A DNA stretch of 64,000 bases from Streptomyces xanthochromogenes (GCF_014650455.1 NZ_BMUZ01000011.1:248001-312000), one strand, 5' to 3'. Positions 1 to 9,252 are shown, counted from the stretch's first letter. The notes: generated by a model from the letters alone, not told the origin. Made by a program: numbers and translations.

Positions 1-781
1 CGGTGGGTTCCAGACCGATGTCGTGCGACATCCAGCCCGCCAGGACGGCGAGGTTGGCGGCGACGCCCCACAGGCGGCGCTGGAGATGGTCGGGGTGGCG
101 GTAGGCGAGCATGCCGCCCACCTCGTTGAGCTGGCCCACCACCGCCTTGCGCTGGAGTCCGCCACCCCGGGAGGCGTCCCAGGCGCGGAACACTTCGACC
201 GAGCGCTCCAGCGCGTCGATCTCCTGCGACCCGATGGGAGCGGCCTCGTAGCGGTCGAACCCGGCGGGGTCGGCGTGCAGGGGGTCGTGGTGGCGGGGGG
301 CGTCGGCCGAGAGTACGGGGTCGGTGTGCAGCCAGTCGTGCATGGCGCTGCTGAGTACTGAGCCGGTGGCGAGCGCGGCGCCCGCGCCCACCAGACCGCG
401 TCGGTTGAGCATGAGGTCCATTCCCGTGAATTCGGTGAGGACCGCTGCCGTCCGTTCGGGCGCCCACGGAAGGCCGTCCGGATTCTTGATGTTCCTGACG
501 TCGTTCCGCTTTCCAGCGCGCCCGTGCCGGTCGAACCCGAGGTCCTCGATGGTCACGACACGGCCGAGCCGCTCGGTGAACAGCGCCGCCAGCACCCTGG
601 GCACCGGATCGCGCGGGGTCTCCCCCATGTCGATCCAACGCCTCACCCGTGAGGTGTCGGTGGCCAGTTGGGGGTGGCCCATGGCCGCCGCCTGCCGGTT
701 CACCATTCTCGCGAGTTCGCCCTTGGACCATCCGGCGAGGCCGAACAGGTCGTTCAGACGGGTGTTGGGTTGTCCGCTCAC
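1..781 (-). CDS. NsdA-like transcriptional regulator, 3' end cut by window edge
   Basis: Only the first 260 codons are in the window; the gene runs off the left edge. It starts with GTG at 781, with a GGGGGC ribosome site about 8 bases upstream. The N-terminus carries the signature of the Streptomyces NsdA family: WSKGELARMVNRQA near residue 18, then DTSRVRRWIDMGETPRDPVPRVL, then VVTIEDLG. NsdA is a cytoplasmic negative regulator of antibiotic production and sporulation in S. coelicolor. This is more likely a paralogue than NsdA itself, because the sequence between the HTH-like head and the following hydrophobic stretch (RRGLVGAGAALATG) is short. The C-terminal part, where NsdA proteins carry TPR-like helices, begins before position 1 and cannot be judged. 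It is divergent from the phosphotransferase gene at 1015. Confidence 0.7.
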   Translation of the reverse strand, partial: MSGQPNTRLNDLFGLAGWSKGELARMVNRQAAAMGHPQLATDTSRVRRWIDMGETPRDPVPRVLAALFTERLGRVVTIEDLGFDRHGRAGKRNDVRNIKNPDGLPWAPERTAAVLTEFTGMDLMLNRRGLVGAGAALATGSVLSSAMHDWLHTDPVLSADAPRHHDPLHADPAGFDRYEAAPIGSQEIDALERSVEVFRAWDASRGGGLQRKAVVGQLNEVGGMLAYRHPDHLQRRLWGVAANLAVLAGWMSHDIGLEPT

Positions 782-808
782 GTCAAGCCCCCAGGTTCTC
801 GGCTGAGT

Positions 809-827
809 TGACAGTAATCCCCTGTCA
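809..827. promoter_or_regulatory. Inverted repeat TGACAG-N7-CTGTCA in divergent promoter
   Basis: A perfect 6-bp inverted repeat with a 7-bp spacer lies 28 bp upstream of the NsdA-like GTG, in the 233-bp gap before the divergent phosphotransferase gene. The position suits an operator or part of a promoter for the leftward gene. The binding protein is unknown and no other copy was found nearby. Confidence 0.35.
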
Positions 828-1014
828 GATGCGGCGCGACTATTCGCCAGGGTTCGCCAGGGCACGCCAGATGGTGTGCCACCCGCGGCCGGGTGTCAGG
901 TAAGAGAGCGCCACCCCGACCCGGGGGCCGGACCTCATTCCCCAGGGTGCGGCTCGGCCACCGGGACGGGTAGCGCACGCAACTTGTCGGCACACGAAGG
1001 GATCTGTCACCCCC

Positions 1015-2145
1015 ATGTACACAGCATCGTCCTCCGTGTCCACGCCGCCCCGGCCGCACCGTCCCCTGGGAGCGGGTGGCGGACCGTACCTCGACCCCAC
1101 CCACGCCGGCTCGGCGTACGGCGCGGGCCGGATGCCACGCCGGCCGGGGGCGGCCCCGCAGCCGCTCAGCGGAAGAATCGACCTCTCCGGCCCCCAGGGC
1201 GCCCAGCTGCGCATCGCGATCGCCTCGGTGCAGCGGATCTGTCCGGAGTTCAACCCGGTGCAGGTGCTGCGGCACAGCGGACGCTCCGTGCTCATCGTCG
1301 GGACGACAGGACGCACGACGGCCGTCGCCAAGTGTTTACTGGACCATTCGCCCGCCTGGGCCGAGCGCTTCCGGCACGAAATAGCTGCATATCGCGCGTT
1401 CGTCCGGCACCGCCCACCGGTGCGGGTGCCGCGGCTGATCGCCGCCGATCCCGACAACTGCACCCTGGTGATCGAGCGGATGCCCGGCCGGGCGGCGGCC
1501 CTGACCCGACACCCGGTCGAGGCTCCCCCGCGCGCGGACGTGAGGGCCGCCCTCGGGGCGATCGGGCGCGTCAACGCCTGGCGGCCGCCGGCCGAGATGT
1601 TCGGCAGGCCCCTGGACTACGCGCCCCGGATCGCGCGCTACCACGAGCTCGGCCTCTTCACCGACCGGGATCTGAGCGACCTTCAGAAACTGATCCACGG
1701 TCTCGCCCTGTCGGGCCGGGTCGACTGGCAGTTCTCGCACGGTGACGCGCTCCTGTCCAACATCCTCCTTTCACCGGCCGGTCCGGTCCTGGTCGACTGG
1801 GAGCACGCGGGCTGGTACCTGCCCGGGTACGACCTGGCGACGCTGTGGGCGGTCCTGGGCGACGCACCCGTGGAGCGACGGCAGATCGCCTCGGCCGCCC
1901 AGGCGGCGGGTCCTGCGGCGCGGGACGCGTTCCTGGTGAACCTGATGCTCGTACTGACCCGGGAGATCCGGACGTACGAGACGGCGGTGCAGCGCACCAT
2001 GCGGGATGCGACGCCGTCGAGCCCGGTGCAGAACGCCCCTGGCGTGCTGTCCGCCGGGGAGCAGCAGCGACTGCTGCTGCGCAGGCTGCACGACGACTGC
2101 GCGTTGGCGCGGCGGGCGGTGCGGGCGGCGGTCGGCACGCGCTGA
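1015..2145 (+). CDS. Aminoglycoside phosphotransferase-fold protein (APH/choline kinase family)
   Basis: This 376-residue protein has the APH-type kinase fold. An N-lobe strand region (VLIVGTTGRTTAVAKCLL) is followed by the catalytic loop FSHGDALLSNILLS (about residues 239-252) and the metal-binding VDWEHAGWYLPGYDLATLW (about 259-277). HGD-x4-N and the D of VDWE are the family's catalytic base and magnesium ligands. About 60 residues at the N-terminus are low-complexity (Pro, Gly, Arg), so a later start is possible; ATG 1015 was kept because GAAGGGA lies about 10 bases upstream. Family members phosphorylate antibiotics, choline, sugars or unknown metabolites, and nothing nearby identifies the substrate. 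It is a single gene, ending at a strong hairpin facing the amidase gene. Confidence 0.75.
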   Translation: MYTASSSVSTPPRPHRPLGAGGGPYLDPTHAGSAYGAGRMPRRPGAAPQPLSGRIDLSGPQGAQLRIAIASVQRICPEFNPVQVLRHSGRSVLIVGTTGRTTAVAKCLLDHSPAWAERFRHEIAAYRAFVRHRPPVRVPRLIAADPDNCTLVIERMPGRAAALTRHPVEAPPRADVRAALGAIGRVNAWRPPAEMFGRPLDYAPRIARYHELGLFTDRDLSDLQKLIHGLALSGRVDWQFSHGDALLSNILLSPAGPVLVDWEHAGWYLPGYDLATLWAVLGDAPVERRQIASAAQAAGPAARDAFLVNLMLVLTREIRTYETAVQRTMRDATPSSPVQNAPGVLSAGEQQRLLLRRLHDDCALARRAVRAAVGTR

Positions 2146-2163
2146 CGGCCGGGCGAGGGGGGA

Positions 2164-2209
2164 AGCGGGCCGCGCGTCCAGTGCCGACACACTGGGCGCG
2201 CGGCCCGCT
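2164..2209. terminator. Bidirectional hairpin terminator between convergent genes
   Basis: A 20-bp stem (one G-T mismatch) with the 6-base loop CCGACA sits between the convergent phosphotransferase and amidase genes. There is no T-tract, as is usual for Streptomyces terminators. Confidence 0.8.
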
Positions 2210-2239
2210 GCCATACCCTCGGCCGGGACCTGGCCAGGC

Positions 2240-3568
2240 CTAGCGGACGCGTACGACGTCGACGTCGGAGGCCTTCACGAAGGCGATCCGGTGGCCGATC
2301 TGCACCGTGACGTAGCGGGTGCTGCCGGGGAAGTACGTGTGGTCGTAGGGATAGGACGAGTCGATGGTGGGGGCGTAGTAGTAACCGGTCGGCGTCGGCT
2401 CACCACCGGGGTAGGACTGTCCGGCCTTGATGGTGTAGGCGAGCGGGGTGCTCACCCGGGGCGCGGTGAAGTCCGCGGGGTAGTCGCCGGCCGCCGGGTA
2501 GGCGGTGCCGTAGACCGGGACGTCGGTCCGGCCCCGCTTGGGGCGTACGACGTAGCCGGCGGTCGCGGTGGCGGTTCGGGTGTGGGCGGGGCTCTGGAAC
2601 CAGGCCTCCTGTCCGTACCACCAGATCGCGGTCCAGCCCGGCTTGCGTTCGGCGACCACGGCCTGCTGGGTGGCACTGATCTTGCTGCCCCAGTCGCCCG
2701 CGCAGTTGGTCCCGCTCTGGCCCGGGGGGTGGAGGCCGGGGTCGGCGAACAGCGGTGCCGTGGTGGAGGGTTGGGTGTACAGCGGGACCGCGCTCGACGG
2801 CTGGGCGGGCAGGTCGATGTTCTTCTCGCAGTCGCGGAAGGCCTGGACGTTCTGCTTGAACACCGGGTTGACGGTGACCAGTTGACCGCCGGGGCGGCCG
2901 GTCTGCTCGGTGGGGCGGCCGAGCAGGCCCATGAAGTAGTTCCAGTCCCAGTACGGCCCCGGGTCCCAGTGCATGGCGGCGGTGCCGCCGGCCGTGGTGG
3001 GCGGCACGGTGTCGTGTCCGAGGATGTGCTGACGGTCCAGCGGGATGTCGTACTTGTCCGCGAGGTAGCGCACCAGGGCCGCGGTCGAGCGGTACATCGC
3101 GGGGGTGAACCAGGTGGCGCCTTCGGTGGCGTAGCCCTCCTGCTCGATCCCGATGGAGTCGGAGTTGATGTACCAGTTGCCGGCCTGCCAGGCGACGTCC
3201 TTGGTCTTGACCATCTGGGTCACGTGACCGTCGCCGGACCGCACGACATAGTGCGCGGAGGCGGCGCGTGTCGGGTCCTGGAAGATCTTCAGGGTGGTCG
3301 CGTACGTCTCCTCGGTGTCGTGCAGGACGATGTACTTGATCCTGTTCGTGTTCGGCCGGTCGGAGACGTCGTAGTTGCCGTACGCCTCCTTGTTGGCGGG
3401 GTCGCCGGTCTGCTGGTAGGCGGCCGGAACCCAGTCGCACTTCAGGACGCGGGGGCATTCGGTGCCGGAGCCCGCCGCGCTCGCCGCGGTGGCGGGGGCC
3501 AGGGCCAGGCCCAGGGCTCCGGCCGTCGCCGTAGCGAGCGCGAGTCTGATCCTCTGCTTGGACGTCAT
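2240..3568 (-). CDS. Secreted N-acetylmuramoyl-L-alanine amidase (amidase_2/PGRP fold)
   Basis: This 442-residue exported enzyme is predicted to cut the amide bond between N-acetylmuramate and the stem peptide of peptidoglycan. It begins with a Sec signal peptide (KQRIRLALATATAGALGLAL, cleavage after about ASA at residues 30-32). The amidase_2 domain covers roughly residues 60-220. It shows LHDTEET and MHWDPGPYWDW, which supply the zinc-binding histidines, and the conserved SIGIEQEG strand. The last 200 residues hold two SH3/GW-like segments, each starting near a PLYTQP or PVYGT stretch, probably for wall binding. ATG 3568 was chosen over the longer open frame to 3652 because it begins exactly at the signal peptide. 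It is a monocistronic gene with a long 5' region. Confidence 0.88.
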   Translation of the reverse strand: MTSKQRIRLALATATAGALGLALAPATAASAAGSGTECPRVLKCDWVPAAYQQTGDPANKEAYGNYDVSDRPNTNRIKYIVLHDTEETYATTLKIFQDPTRAASAHYVVRSGDGHVTQMVKTKDVAWQAGNWYINSDSIGIEQEGYATEGATWFTPAMYRSTAALVRYLADKYDIPLDRQHILGHDTVPPTTAGGTAAMHWDPGPYWDWNYFMGLLGRPTEQTGRPGGQLVTVNPVFKQNVQAFRDCEKNIDLPAQPSSAVPLYTQPSTTAPLFADPGLHPPGQSGTNCAGDWGSKISATQQAVVAERKPGWTAIWWYGQEAWFQSPAHTRTATATAGYVVRPKRGRTDVPVYGTAYPAAGDYPADFTAPRVSTPLAYTIKAGQSYPGGEPTPTGYYYAPTIDSSYPYDHTYFPGSTRYVTVQIGHRIAFVKASDVDVVRVR

Positions 3569-3888
3569 GGACAACCCTTCTTGCCGGAAGGTGCGGGGCT
3601 CTCTCGCCGCAGCCGCGCGTGGGTGCGCGCGGGACACAGTGCGACCCGGCATGACGGCTCGTCAAGTACCCCTCGGGCGCGCCGACTTGTATCAGTGGAC
3701 GAGACCAGTGGCGGCGGCCCCGACCTGCCGGTGTCGCGACGGGCTCAACGGACGTACGGGCAGGCCGGGTTCAGGGTCGGCGGCGTTCGGGAGCCGCCAC
3801 CGGCGCCGGGCGCTCCGGGCCCCGGACATGAAGCGGCCCGGCACCTCGGGCGGAGGGTGCCGGGCTGTCGGCCGGTGCGCGGGCCCGG
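3569..3888. other. 320-bp intergenic region upstream of the amidase gene
   Basis: This gap holds the amidase promoter region and, at its far end, the terminator of the next leftward gene (3836-3865). No small gene with a convincing start and ribosome site was seen. Confidence 0.6.
3836..3865 (-). terminator. Hairpin terminator after the 3889-4389 gene
   Basis: Perfect 10-bp stem GCCCGGCACC/GGTGCCGGGC with a 10-base loop, 23 bases past the stop codon of the leftward gene. Confidence 0.7.
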
Positions 3889-4389
3889 TCAGCTCTGCTG
3901 GAAGAGCTCCGCGGGCAGCGGCTTCAGGAGGGCGTACAGGTCGTCCGTGATCGGCCGGTCCCAGCTGGCGATCGTGACGAGGACGTCGTCGCTGCGGTCG
4001 AACTGGACGCAGGAGATGCGGCTTTCGGAGAGCTTGAGCCGGCGCACGATGAGGAGGTTGTCGCCCTGCATCACCGGCATGTCCTCGGTGCCGACGACCT
4101 CGATCGGCTCGTCGTTCTCCAGGGCCACCAGGAGCTGGGCGACCTCGAAGGGAACCTGCCCCTCGGCCATCTCACGGGCCGGGGAGCCCGCCGGCAGATT
4201 GCCGATGATCATCGCGGGGCCGCGGCCGCCGAACAGGTCGTAGCGCAGGAAGACACCCTGGCAGCTGCCGTCGGGGGCGGGCAGCAGACCGGCGCCCAGG
4301 TTGCCGGGCCAGTCACCCGGGTCCATGGCCAGGACGTCGAAGTCCGGGCCCGCGGGAGTGGCGGCGCTGCGGCGGCGGAGGAAGGACAT
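3889..4389 (-). CDS. Conserved actinobacterial protein of unknown function, 166 aa
   Basis: I do not recognise a named family. The protein starts MSFLRRRSAATPAG and has no signal peptide or membrane segment. It is mildly acidic and alternates hydrophobic strands with loops (VFLRYDLFGG, PAMIIGNLPAG, LVTIASWDRPI), which suggests a compact alpha/beta cytoplasmic domain. It ends LPAELFQQS. Codon use and length look like a real Streptomyces gene. It is flanked by its own terminator downstream and by the terminator of the LuxR gene upstream, so it is probably transcribed alone. No function is offered. Confidence 0.75.
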   Translation of the reverse strand: MSFLRRRSAATPAGPDFDVLAMDPGDWPGNLGAGLLPAPDGSCQGVFLRYDLFGGRGPAMIIGNLPAGSPAREMAEGQVPFEVAQLLVALENDEPIEVVGTEDMPVMQGDNLLIVRRLKLSESRISCVQFDRSDDVLVTIASWDRPITDDLYALLKPLPAELFQQS

Positions 4390-4524
4390 GCCGTCAATGG
4401 TACGTGCCCCCGGCGCTCCGGCGGAGCCGGGCCCGAAGCGCTGGGCGGGTCGACACCCGGCGTCCTGCGGGGCCCTGGGGCGTGCGGGTGGCCGTACTCC
4501 GCTCCCGCGGGCGGGGCGGCGTGC

Positions 4525-4572
4525 CACGGCCCCGGCTCCCCCGCTGGCGGGCGCTCGGGGGCCGGGGCCGTG
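4525..4572 (-). terminator. Hairpin terminator after the LuxR-type gene
   Basis: A 17-bp GC stem (CACGGCCCCGG...CCGGGGCCGTG) with a two-base bulge ends 10 bases beyond the stop of the leftward LuxR-type gene. Confidence 0.7.
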
Positions 4573-4582
4573 CCGGGGTGCT

Positions 4583-7539
4583 TCAGAGGCCGGGCACTCC
4601 TCGGACTCCGGAGCCGCGGGACTGGTGGGGCAGCAGCCCGGCGAGTCCGTCGCGGTTGGTGCCGAGCTTGCGGAAGGCACCGGAGAGCAGGAGTTCCACG
4701 GTGCGCTCCTTGGTGCCGAGCTCCTCGGCGATGCGCCGGTTCTCCCAGCCCTGGGCGGCCCGCTCGGCCACGGCCTTCTCCTGGGAGGTCAGCGAGTCCG
4801 AGTCGACGGCCCGCAGCTGGAGCGGGCGGAGCCCGGAGGCGGCGAGTTCCTCACGGGCCCGGGCGGCCAGGGCGTCGGCCCCGCACAGGGCGGCGCTCTC
4901 CAGGCCGCGCATGAGCAGGTCGGCCGCGTCCTGCGGCAGACCGGCGCGGCTGAGCATCGCGCCGTGGTCGATCAGTGCCTGGGCCAGCTCGTAGGCGGCC
5001 GGAGACTTTTCGAGCTGCCGGACCGCCTCGGACATCAGGGCCAGGCTGTCGGCGCCGGAGGTCACCTTGGCCGCCGCGTGCAGGGCGCGGCCGACCGCAC
5101 CCGGGGTGCCGAAGCGGCGGGCGATCTCGACGCCCTCCTGCGCGATCGCGGCGGCCTCGACGGGATCGGTGTGGGCGATCGTCTGGGCCAGGAGCGGGCG
5201 CCACGGGCACCACATCGGGTTGCGCATGCCGCGCGGCTCCAGCCTGCGGCCGACCGCGCGCAGCCGTTCCTCGGCATCCGTACGCAGTCCCCGGGCGATG
5301 AGGAGCTCGCTGTAGACGGTCTCGGAGTCCGGGTAGACGACGGCGTTGGGAACGACCTGGCCGTAGTTGTAGGCGTCGGAGAGTTCCTGCGCGTCCTGGA
5401 CCCGGCCGCGGGCGAGCAGGATCTCGATGAGGATGCCGAGCGCGAACCACTGCGCGGGCACCTGATGGCCCACGCGGTCGGCGATCCGCAGTCCGCTGTG
5501 CACCAGGTCCTCGGCCTCGGAGAGCCGGCCGCGGTGGAACTTGATGTAGCCGAGCAGCGTCAGGCCGAAGGACAGGTGCGCGCCGCGCCAGCCCTTGCGT
5601 TCGCAGTCGGCGATGCCCTGGGTGAACAGTTCGTCGGCGCGGCCGGGCTGGTCGCAGTACATGAAGGTGAGCGCGACCAGGACCGGGACCTCGAAGCCCC
5701 AGTTGTCGTCGGTCCAGGAGAGCCCGCCCTCCAGGGCCTCCTCGGCGTAGCGCAGTGCCGTCTCGGCGGGTTCGCCGCGCACCATCGCGTCCCAGGCGCG
5801 CAGGCCGAGGATGTAGCGCTCGGCCTTGCCGCGCCCGGTGATGTGCTCGGCGAGCCGGGCCAGGCTGCGCGAGCGCGCCGGGGAGTCCTCCTCGTCGGCG
5901 CGGAAGGCGTTCCACTGGAAGCTCTCGGCCTGCATGCGCAGCCGTGTACGGGCGCTGCCGGAGTTCTTGGCCTCGGCGCCCACGATGGCGGCGGCCTCGC
6001 CCATCCGGTCCGTGTGGGCCAGCGCCTGGGCGAGCCGGTAGGTGACGGCTTCGCGCAGTTCCGGGGCGAGTTCGGGCTCTTCGAGGGCCGCCTTGAGGTG
6101 GTTGACGGTGGTGGCGGGCTCGTTCAGGAGCGCCGAGCAGCCGAGTTCGAAGAGGACTTCGGCGCGCTCCTCCAGGGCGGGTGGTTCGCGCAGGGCGCGG
6201 GCCAGACAGCGCCGGGCCGCGTCCGGGGCACCGGCCCGCAGGTAGTCGCGGGCGGCGGCCCGCAGCTGGCGCACCGCCCACCGGTCGTTCTCGGGGTGCA
6301 TCTCCAGGATGTGCCGGGCCGCGGAGGTGGCGCCGAGTCCGGCCTCGCTGACGGCGAAGGCGGCCTGGCCGTGCATCGCGACGCGCATGGCGGACGGGAT
6401 GGCGCGGTAGACCGCGGTGCCGACGAGCGGGTGGAAGAAGTCGAGCCGGTCCGGATGGTCGTCGCTCTGCTCGGCCAGGATGCGGGCGTCGCGGAGCTTG
6501 CCGATCGCGTCGGCCATCTCCTCCACGCCGAGTCCCGCGACTCCGGCGGCCATCTCCCGGCGTGCGTCGGTGCCGAGCACGGCGACGGCCCAGGTGAGCC
6601 GGAACGCGGAGGGGCCGAGCCGCTCCAGGCGTTCGATGAGGCCGTTGCCGCGTACGGCGGAGGCCAGTTCGCGCAGTTCGGTGGCGTTGGCGTACTGCGG
6701 TTTGATGCCGCGGTCGCGGATCCTCGCGACGAGCTCGACGGCTTCGTAGGGGTTGCCCGCGGTCAGGGCCCAGCATTCGCGTGCGAACAGTTCGTCGCCG
6801 CCTTCGCCGAGCACGTCGCGCACCAGGTCGCTGACGGCGGCCGGGGTGAACGGCGAGAGGTCCAGCGGGCGCGAGCCGTGCCGGGTGGCGAGCCGGCGGA
6901 ACTCGGCCGCGTGGCGCGGAAGTTCCTCGGGCCGGTAGGCGACGACGATGAGCAGCGGCAGGTCGGCCGCGCGCAGCGCGAACGAGGTGAGCCAGGCCAG
7001 GGTCTCCTCGTCCGCCCAGTGTGCGTCGTCCACCACGAGCACCACGGGTGCGTACTGGACGGCGACACCACGGGTGCGTACTGGACGGCGAAGCGGGTGA
7101 CGAGCCAGTCGAGGCCGTCCCGCACGCCTTGCGGATCGGGTGCCACCCCGCTCTTTCCGGCGACCAGGCCGACCGCCGGTGCGACGATGTCGTACCAACT
7201 CCCCAGTATCTTGCGGTGTTCTTCCTCGCTCGTCGCGGCGAGGACCGGCTGCACGAGCTGGCGTACGACGTGGAACGCGACGCCTTCCTCCTGCTCGCTG
7301 CCGCGTGCGGCCAGCAGGGTGCAGCCGCGGGCCGCGGCCTTTCGCCGGACCTCGGCCACCAGGGTGGTCTTGCCCAGGCCGGCCGATCCGGCGATGGCGA
7401 GCAGTCCGCCGTTGGGCGCGCTCCCCTCACCTGCCCGGCCGCACAGATCGTCCAACATGCTGTCGAACAGCAGCAGTTCTTCGTCGCGCTCAAAGAGCAT
7501 CCGGCGCGGCACGCCGCCCCGGCCCTTCGTCTCCGCCAC
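4583..7539 (-). pseudogene. LuxR-family ATPase regulator (LAL type), frameshifted by a 26-bp duplication
   Basis: The intact gene would encode a 976-residue LAL-type regulator: an N-terminal ATPase, a long helical middle and a C-terminal LuxR DNA-binding domain. Translation starts with GTG at 7539, with AAGGGGA 6-8 bases upstream. Walker A is AGSAGLGKTTL (about residue 50) and Walker B is LVVDDAHWADE (about 175). The C-terminus holds the LuxR HTH (LTSQEKAVAERAAQGWENRRIAEELG). An exact tandem duplication at 7040-7091 shifts the frame just before Walker B. As it stands, the reading frame from 7539 ends at 6763 after 258 residues. Removing one 26-bp copy restores a single frame of 977 codons with no other defect. 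The rest of the gene shows no decay, so the lesion is recent, switchable, or an assembly error. The gene is divergent from the terpene synthase, which it may once have controlled. Confidence 0.88.
7040..7091. repeat. Exact 26-bp tandem duplication inside the LuxR-type gene
   Basis: Positions 7040-7065 and 7066-7091 are identical (unit begins CACCACGGGTGCGTACTGG). The unit encodes part of the FAVQYAPVV segment ahead of Walker B. Because 26 is not a multiple of three, two copies put the upstream and downstream halves of the gene in different frames. Confidence 0.95.
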
Positions 7540-7801
7540 AGCGGTCCCCTTCTGGCAGTAGCACCGAGCCTACGCCCCGGATACGTACCGTGACATGAAT
7601 ACCCGACCTCCGTCTCCTCCTTGACTGTTTAAGTTGGCTGAATCCATGGGTGGTTGGCATCCAAATGTCCCGGTGGGGCGCCAGGAGGGGCCTCGTACGC
7701 CCCCCATGCGCTGTCGGACTCCGCCACCGCGCGACTGGCTTCGGGAGGCCCTCACCTTGATGATTGAACTACGTACGGAGCAGTGAAGGAGGCGGTGCCG
7801 C

Positions 7802-8875
7802 ATGGGCAGCACTGGCAGGGTCCGGTCGGCCAGGATGCGGACCGGTCTCGTCGACATTCCCTTTCCGGCCCGCAGGCATCCCCGGGACGCCCTGGCCCGG
7901 CGCCACACGCTCGACTGGCTCTACGAGTTCGGCATGCTGGCCGGGGAGCAGGCCACGGCCGAGTACGACGCGATGGGCCTGGAGCGCCTGATGGCGTACT
8001 TCTATCCCGACGCCTCGGACGCGCATCTCGCACTGGCGACCGACCTCAACGCCTGGTTCTTCGTCTTCGACGACCAGTTCGACGGTCCGCTCGGGAAGCG
8101 CCCCGACGTGGTGCTGCGTCAGATCGACACGGTGTTGCGCACCATGAGTGACGAGGCTCCGGTGGCGGGCGAGACGACGAACCGGCTGGCCGAAAGTTTT
8201 CGTGATCTTTGGCAACGGGTCACCGCGGGCACGCCGTTACTGTGGCAGGACCGCTTCCGGGCGCACTGGCGCGAGTATCTGACGGCGTATCACTGGGAGG
8301 CGCTGAACCGCACCCGCAACGGCACCCTGTCGCTGCCCGGCTTCCTGCGCGGCCGCCGGGACTCCATAGGCGTGCAGCCCTGTCTGGACCTGGTGGAGCG
8401 CTGCGGCGGCTACACGCTGCCCCGGGAGCTCCACGGCGGGGTGCCGCTGGCCGAGATGCGGGAGATCACCGCCGATGTGGTCATCTTCGTCAACGACATG
8501 GTGTCCGTGGACAAGGAGCTGGCGGCGGGCGACGTCAACAACAGCGTGATCATCCTGATGCGGCAGGAGGCCTGCACCGTCGAACAGGCTCTGCGCCGGG
8601 TGGCCGTCATGGCCAACTCCCGCATCGCGCGCTTCCAGGAGCTGACCATCGAGCTCGCCGCCCAGCTCGACAAGACCGCGCTTCCCGAGCAGGTGCGGGC
8701 GAACGTGGACGACTACGTCGACGGCATGCGTGCCCTGATGAGCGGCAACCTGGCGTGGTCCCTGGAGACCGCGCGGTACGGCGAGGCGGGCATCGCCGCC
8801 GTCAGCGAGGGCCGTCAGCGGCCCTGGGCGCGGCTCTTCCCCGAGCAGGCCACGGAGGAGCGGGAAGGCGCCTAG
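7802..8875 (+). CDS. Class I terpene synthase (sesquiterpene-type cyclase)
   Basis: This 357-residue enzyme should ionise and cyclise a prenyl diphosphate, most likely farnesyl diphosphate, in the cytosol. The metal-binding motifs are complete: the aspartate-rich DDQFD at residues 90-94 and the NSE triad NDMVSVDKE at residues 231-239. A C-terminal ETARY near residue 322 gives the Arg-Tyr pair. The length fits a single-domain bacterial cyclase; there is no N-terminal Pro-rich tail as in 2-methylisoborneol synthase and no second domain as in geosmin synthase. The ribosome site GAAGGAGG lies 9 bases before ATG 7802. No P450, prenyltransferase or diphosphate synthase gene is adjacent, so the product may be an unmodified hydrocarbon or alcohol. 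I cannot name the product from sequence alone. The gene is divergent from the broken LuxR-type regulator. Confidence 0.92.
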   Translation: MGSTGRVRSARMRTGLVDIPFPARRHPRDALARRHTLDWLYEFGMLAGEQATAEYDAMGLERLMAYFYPDASDAHLALATDLNAWFFVFDDQFDGPLGKRPDVVLRQIDTVLRTMSDEAPVAGETTNRLAESFRDLWQRVTAGTPLLWQDRFRAHWREYLTAYHWEALNRTRNGTLSLPGFLRGRRDSIGVQPCLDLVERCGGYTLPRELHGGVPLAEMREITADVVIFVNDMVSVDKELAAGDVNNSVIILMRQEACTVEQALRRVAVMANSRIARFQELTIELAAQLDKTALPEQVRANVDDYVDGMRALMSGNLAWSLETARYGEAGIAAVSEGRQRPWARLFPEQATEEREGA

Positions 8876-8896
8876 CGTTCACCCGGCATATGAGAA

Positions 8897-8935
8897 GGGG
8901 GTGTTGAGGAGGCAACCGGCCTCCTCAACACCCCC
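8897..8935. terminator. Bidirectional terminator, perfect 16-bp stem
   Basis: GGGGGTGTTGAGGAGG pairs perfectly with its complement at 8920-8935 around the 7-base loop CAACCGG. It lies between the convergent terpene synthase and DUF397 genes. Confidence 0.9.
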
Positions 8936-8985
8936 TCCTGACACGAAGGCGCACCGGCGGGACCGGCAGCCGCGGGGCGCGGACG

Positions 8986-9252
8986 CTAGGTGAGGTCGAA
9001 CTCGCCGTCGCGCGCGTTGATCACGAAGGCCCGCCATTCCGCGGGGCTGAAGATCAGCGACGGGCTGCCGGGGCTGCCGCTGTTGCGCATGGCGATGAAA
9101 CCCTCGACGAAGGCGATCTGGACGTCCCCCGCCCCCTGACTGCTCGACTGCCACTCGGCCTGACTGAGGTCGAGCTCCGGCTTGTCCCAGCCGGAACGGG
9201 TGTGACCCGCAAGGGTCCGCAAGGTGTGCTGGGTTGTGCTGGTGTCAGCCAC
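8986..9252 (-). CDS. DUF397 domain protein
   Basis: This 88-residue protein carries one DUF397 domain: W-Q-S-S-S-Q-G-A-G-D-V-Q-I-A-F near residue 32, then MRNSGSPGSPSLIFSPAEWRAF and a DGEFDLT end. Such proteins are usually encoded next to an XRE-type HTH protein and act as its small partner, some in a toxin-antitoxin-like or developmental role. No XRE gene is adjacent here, so this one is an orphan. GTG 9252 is preceded by GGGGAGGAG at 7-9 bases. It sits between the terpene synthase terminator and the acyl-CoA operon. Confidence 0.88.
   Translation of the reverse strand: MADTSTTQHTLRTLAGHTRSGWDKPELDLSQAEWQSSSQGAGDVQIAFVEGFIAMRNSGSPGSPSLIFSPAEWRAFVINARDGEFDLT

Noticed and set aside
2006..4243. 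A 745-residue open frame on the plus strand over the amidase gene
   Set aside because: It is antisense to a clear secreted amidase. Long shadow frames are expected at this GC content and the translation is low-complexity Gly/Val/Arg.
4301..7561. A 1086-residue open frame antisense to the LuxR-type gene
   Set aside because: It has no domain, no ribosome site and repetitive composition; the opposite strand holds Walker motifs and a LuxR HTH.
7802..8875. The terpene synthase as cargo of the encapsulin at 60.4 kb
   Set aside because: The genes are over 50 kb apart and the synthase has no disordered targeting tail; the adjacent desulfurase is a better cargo.
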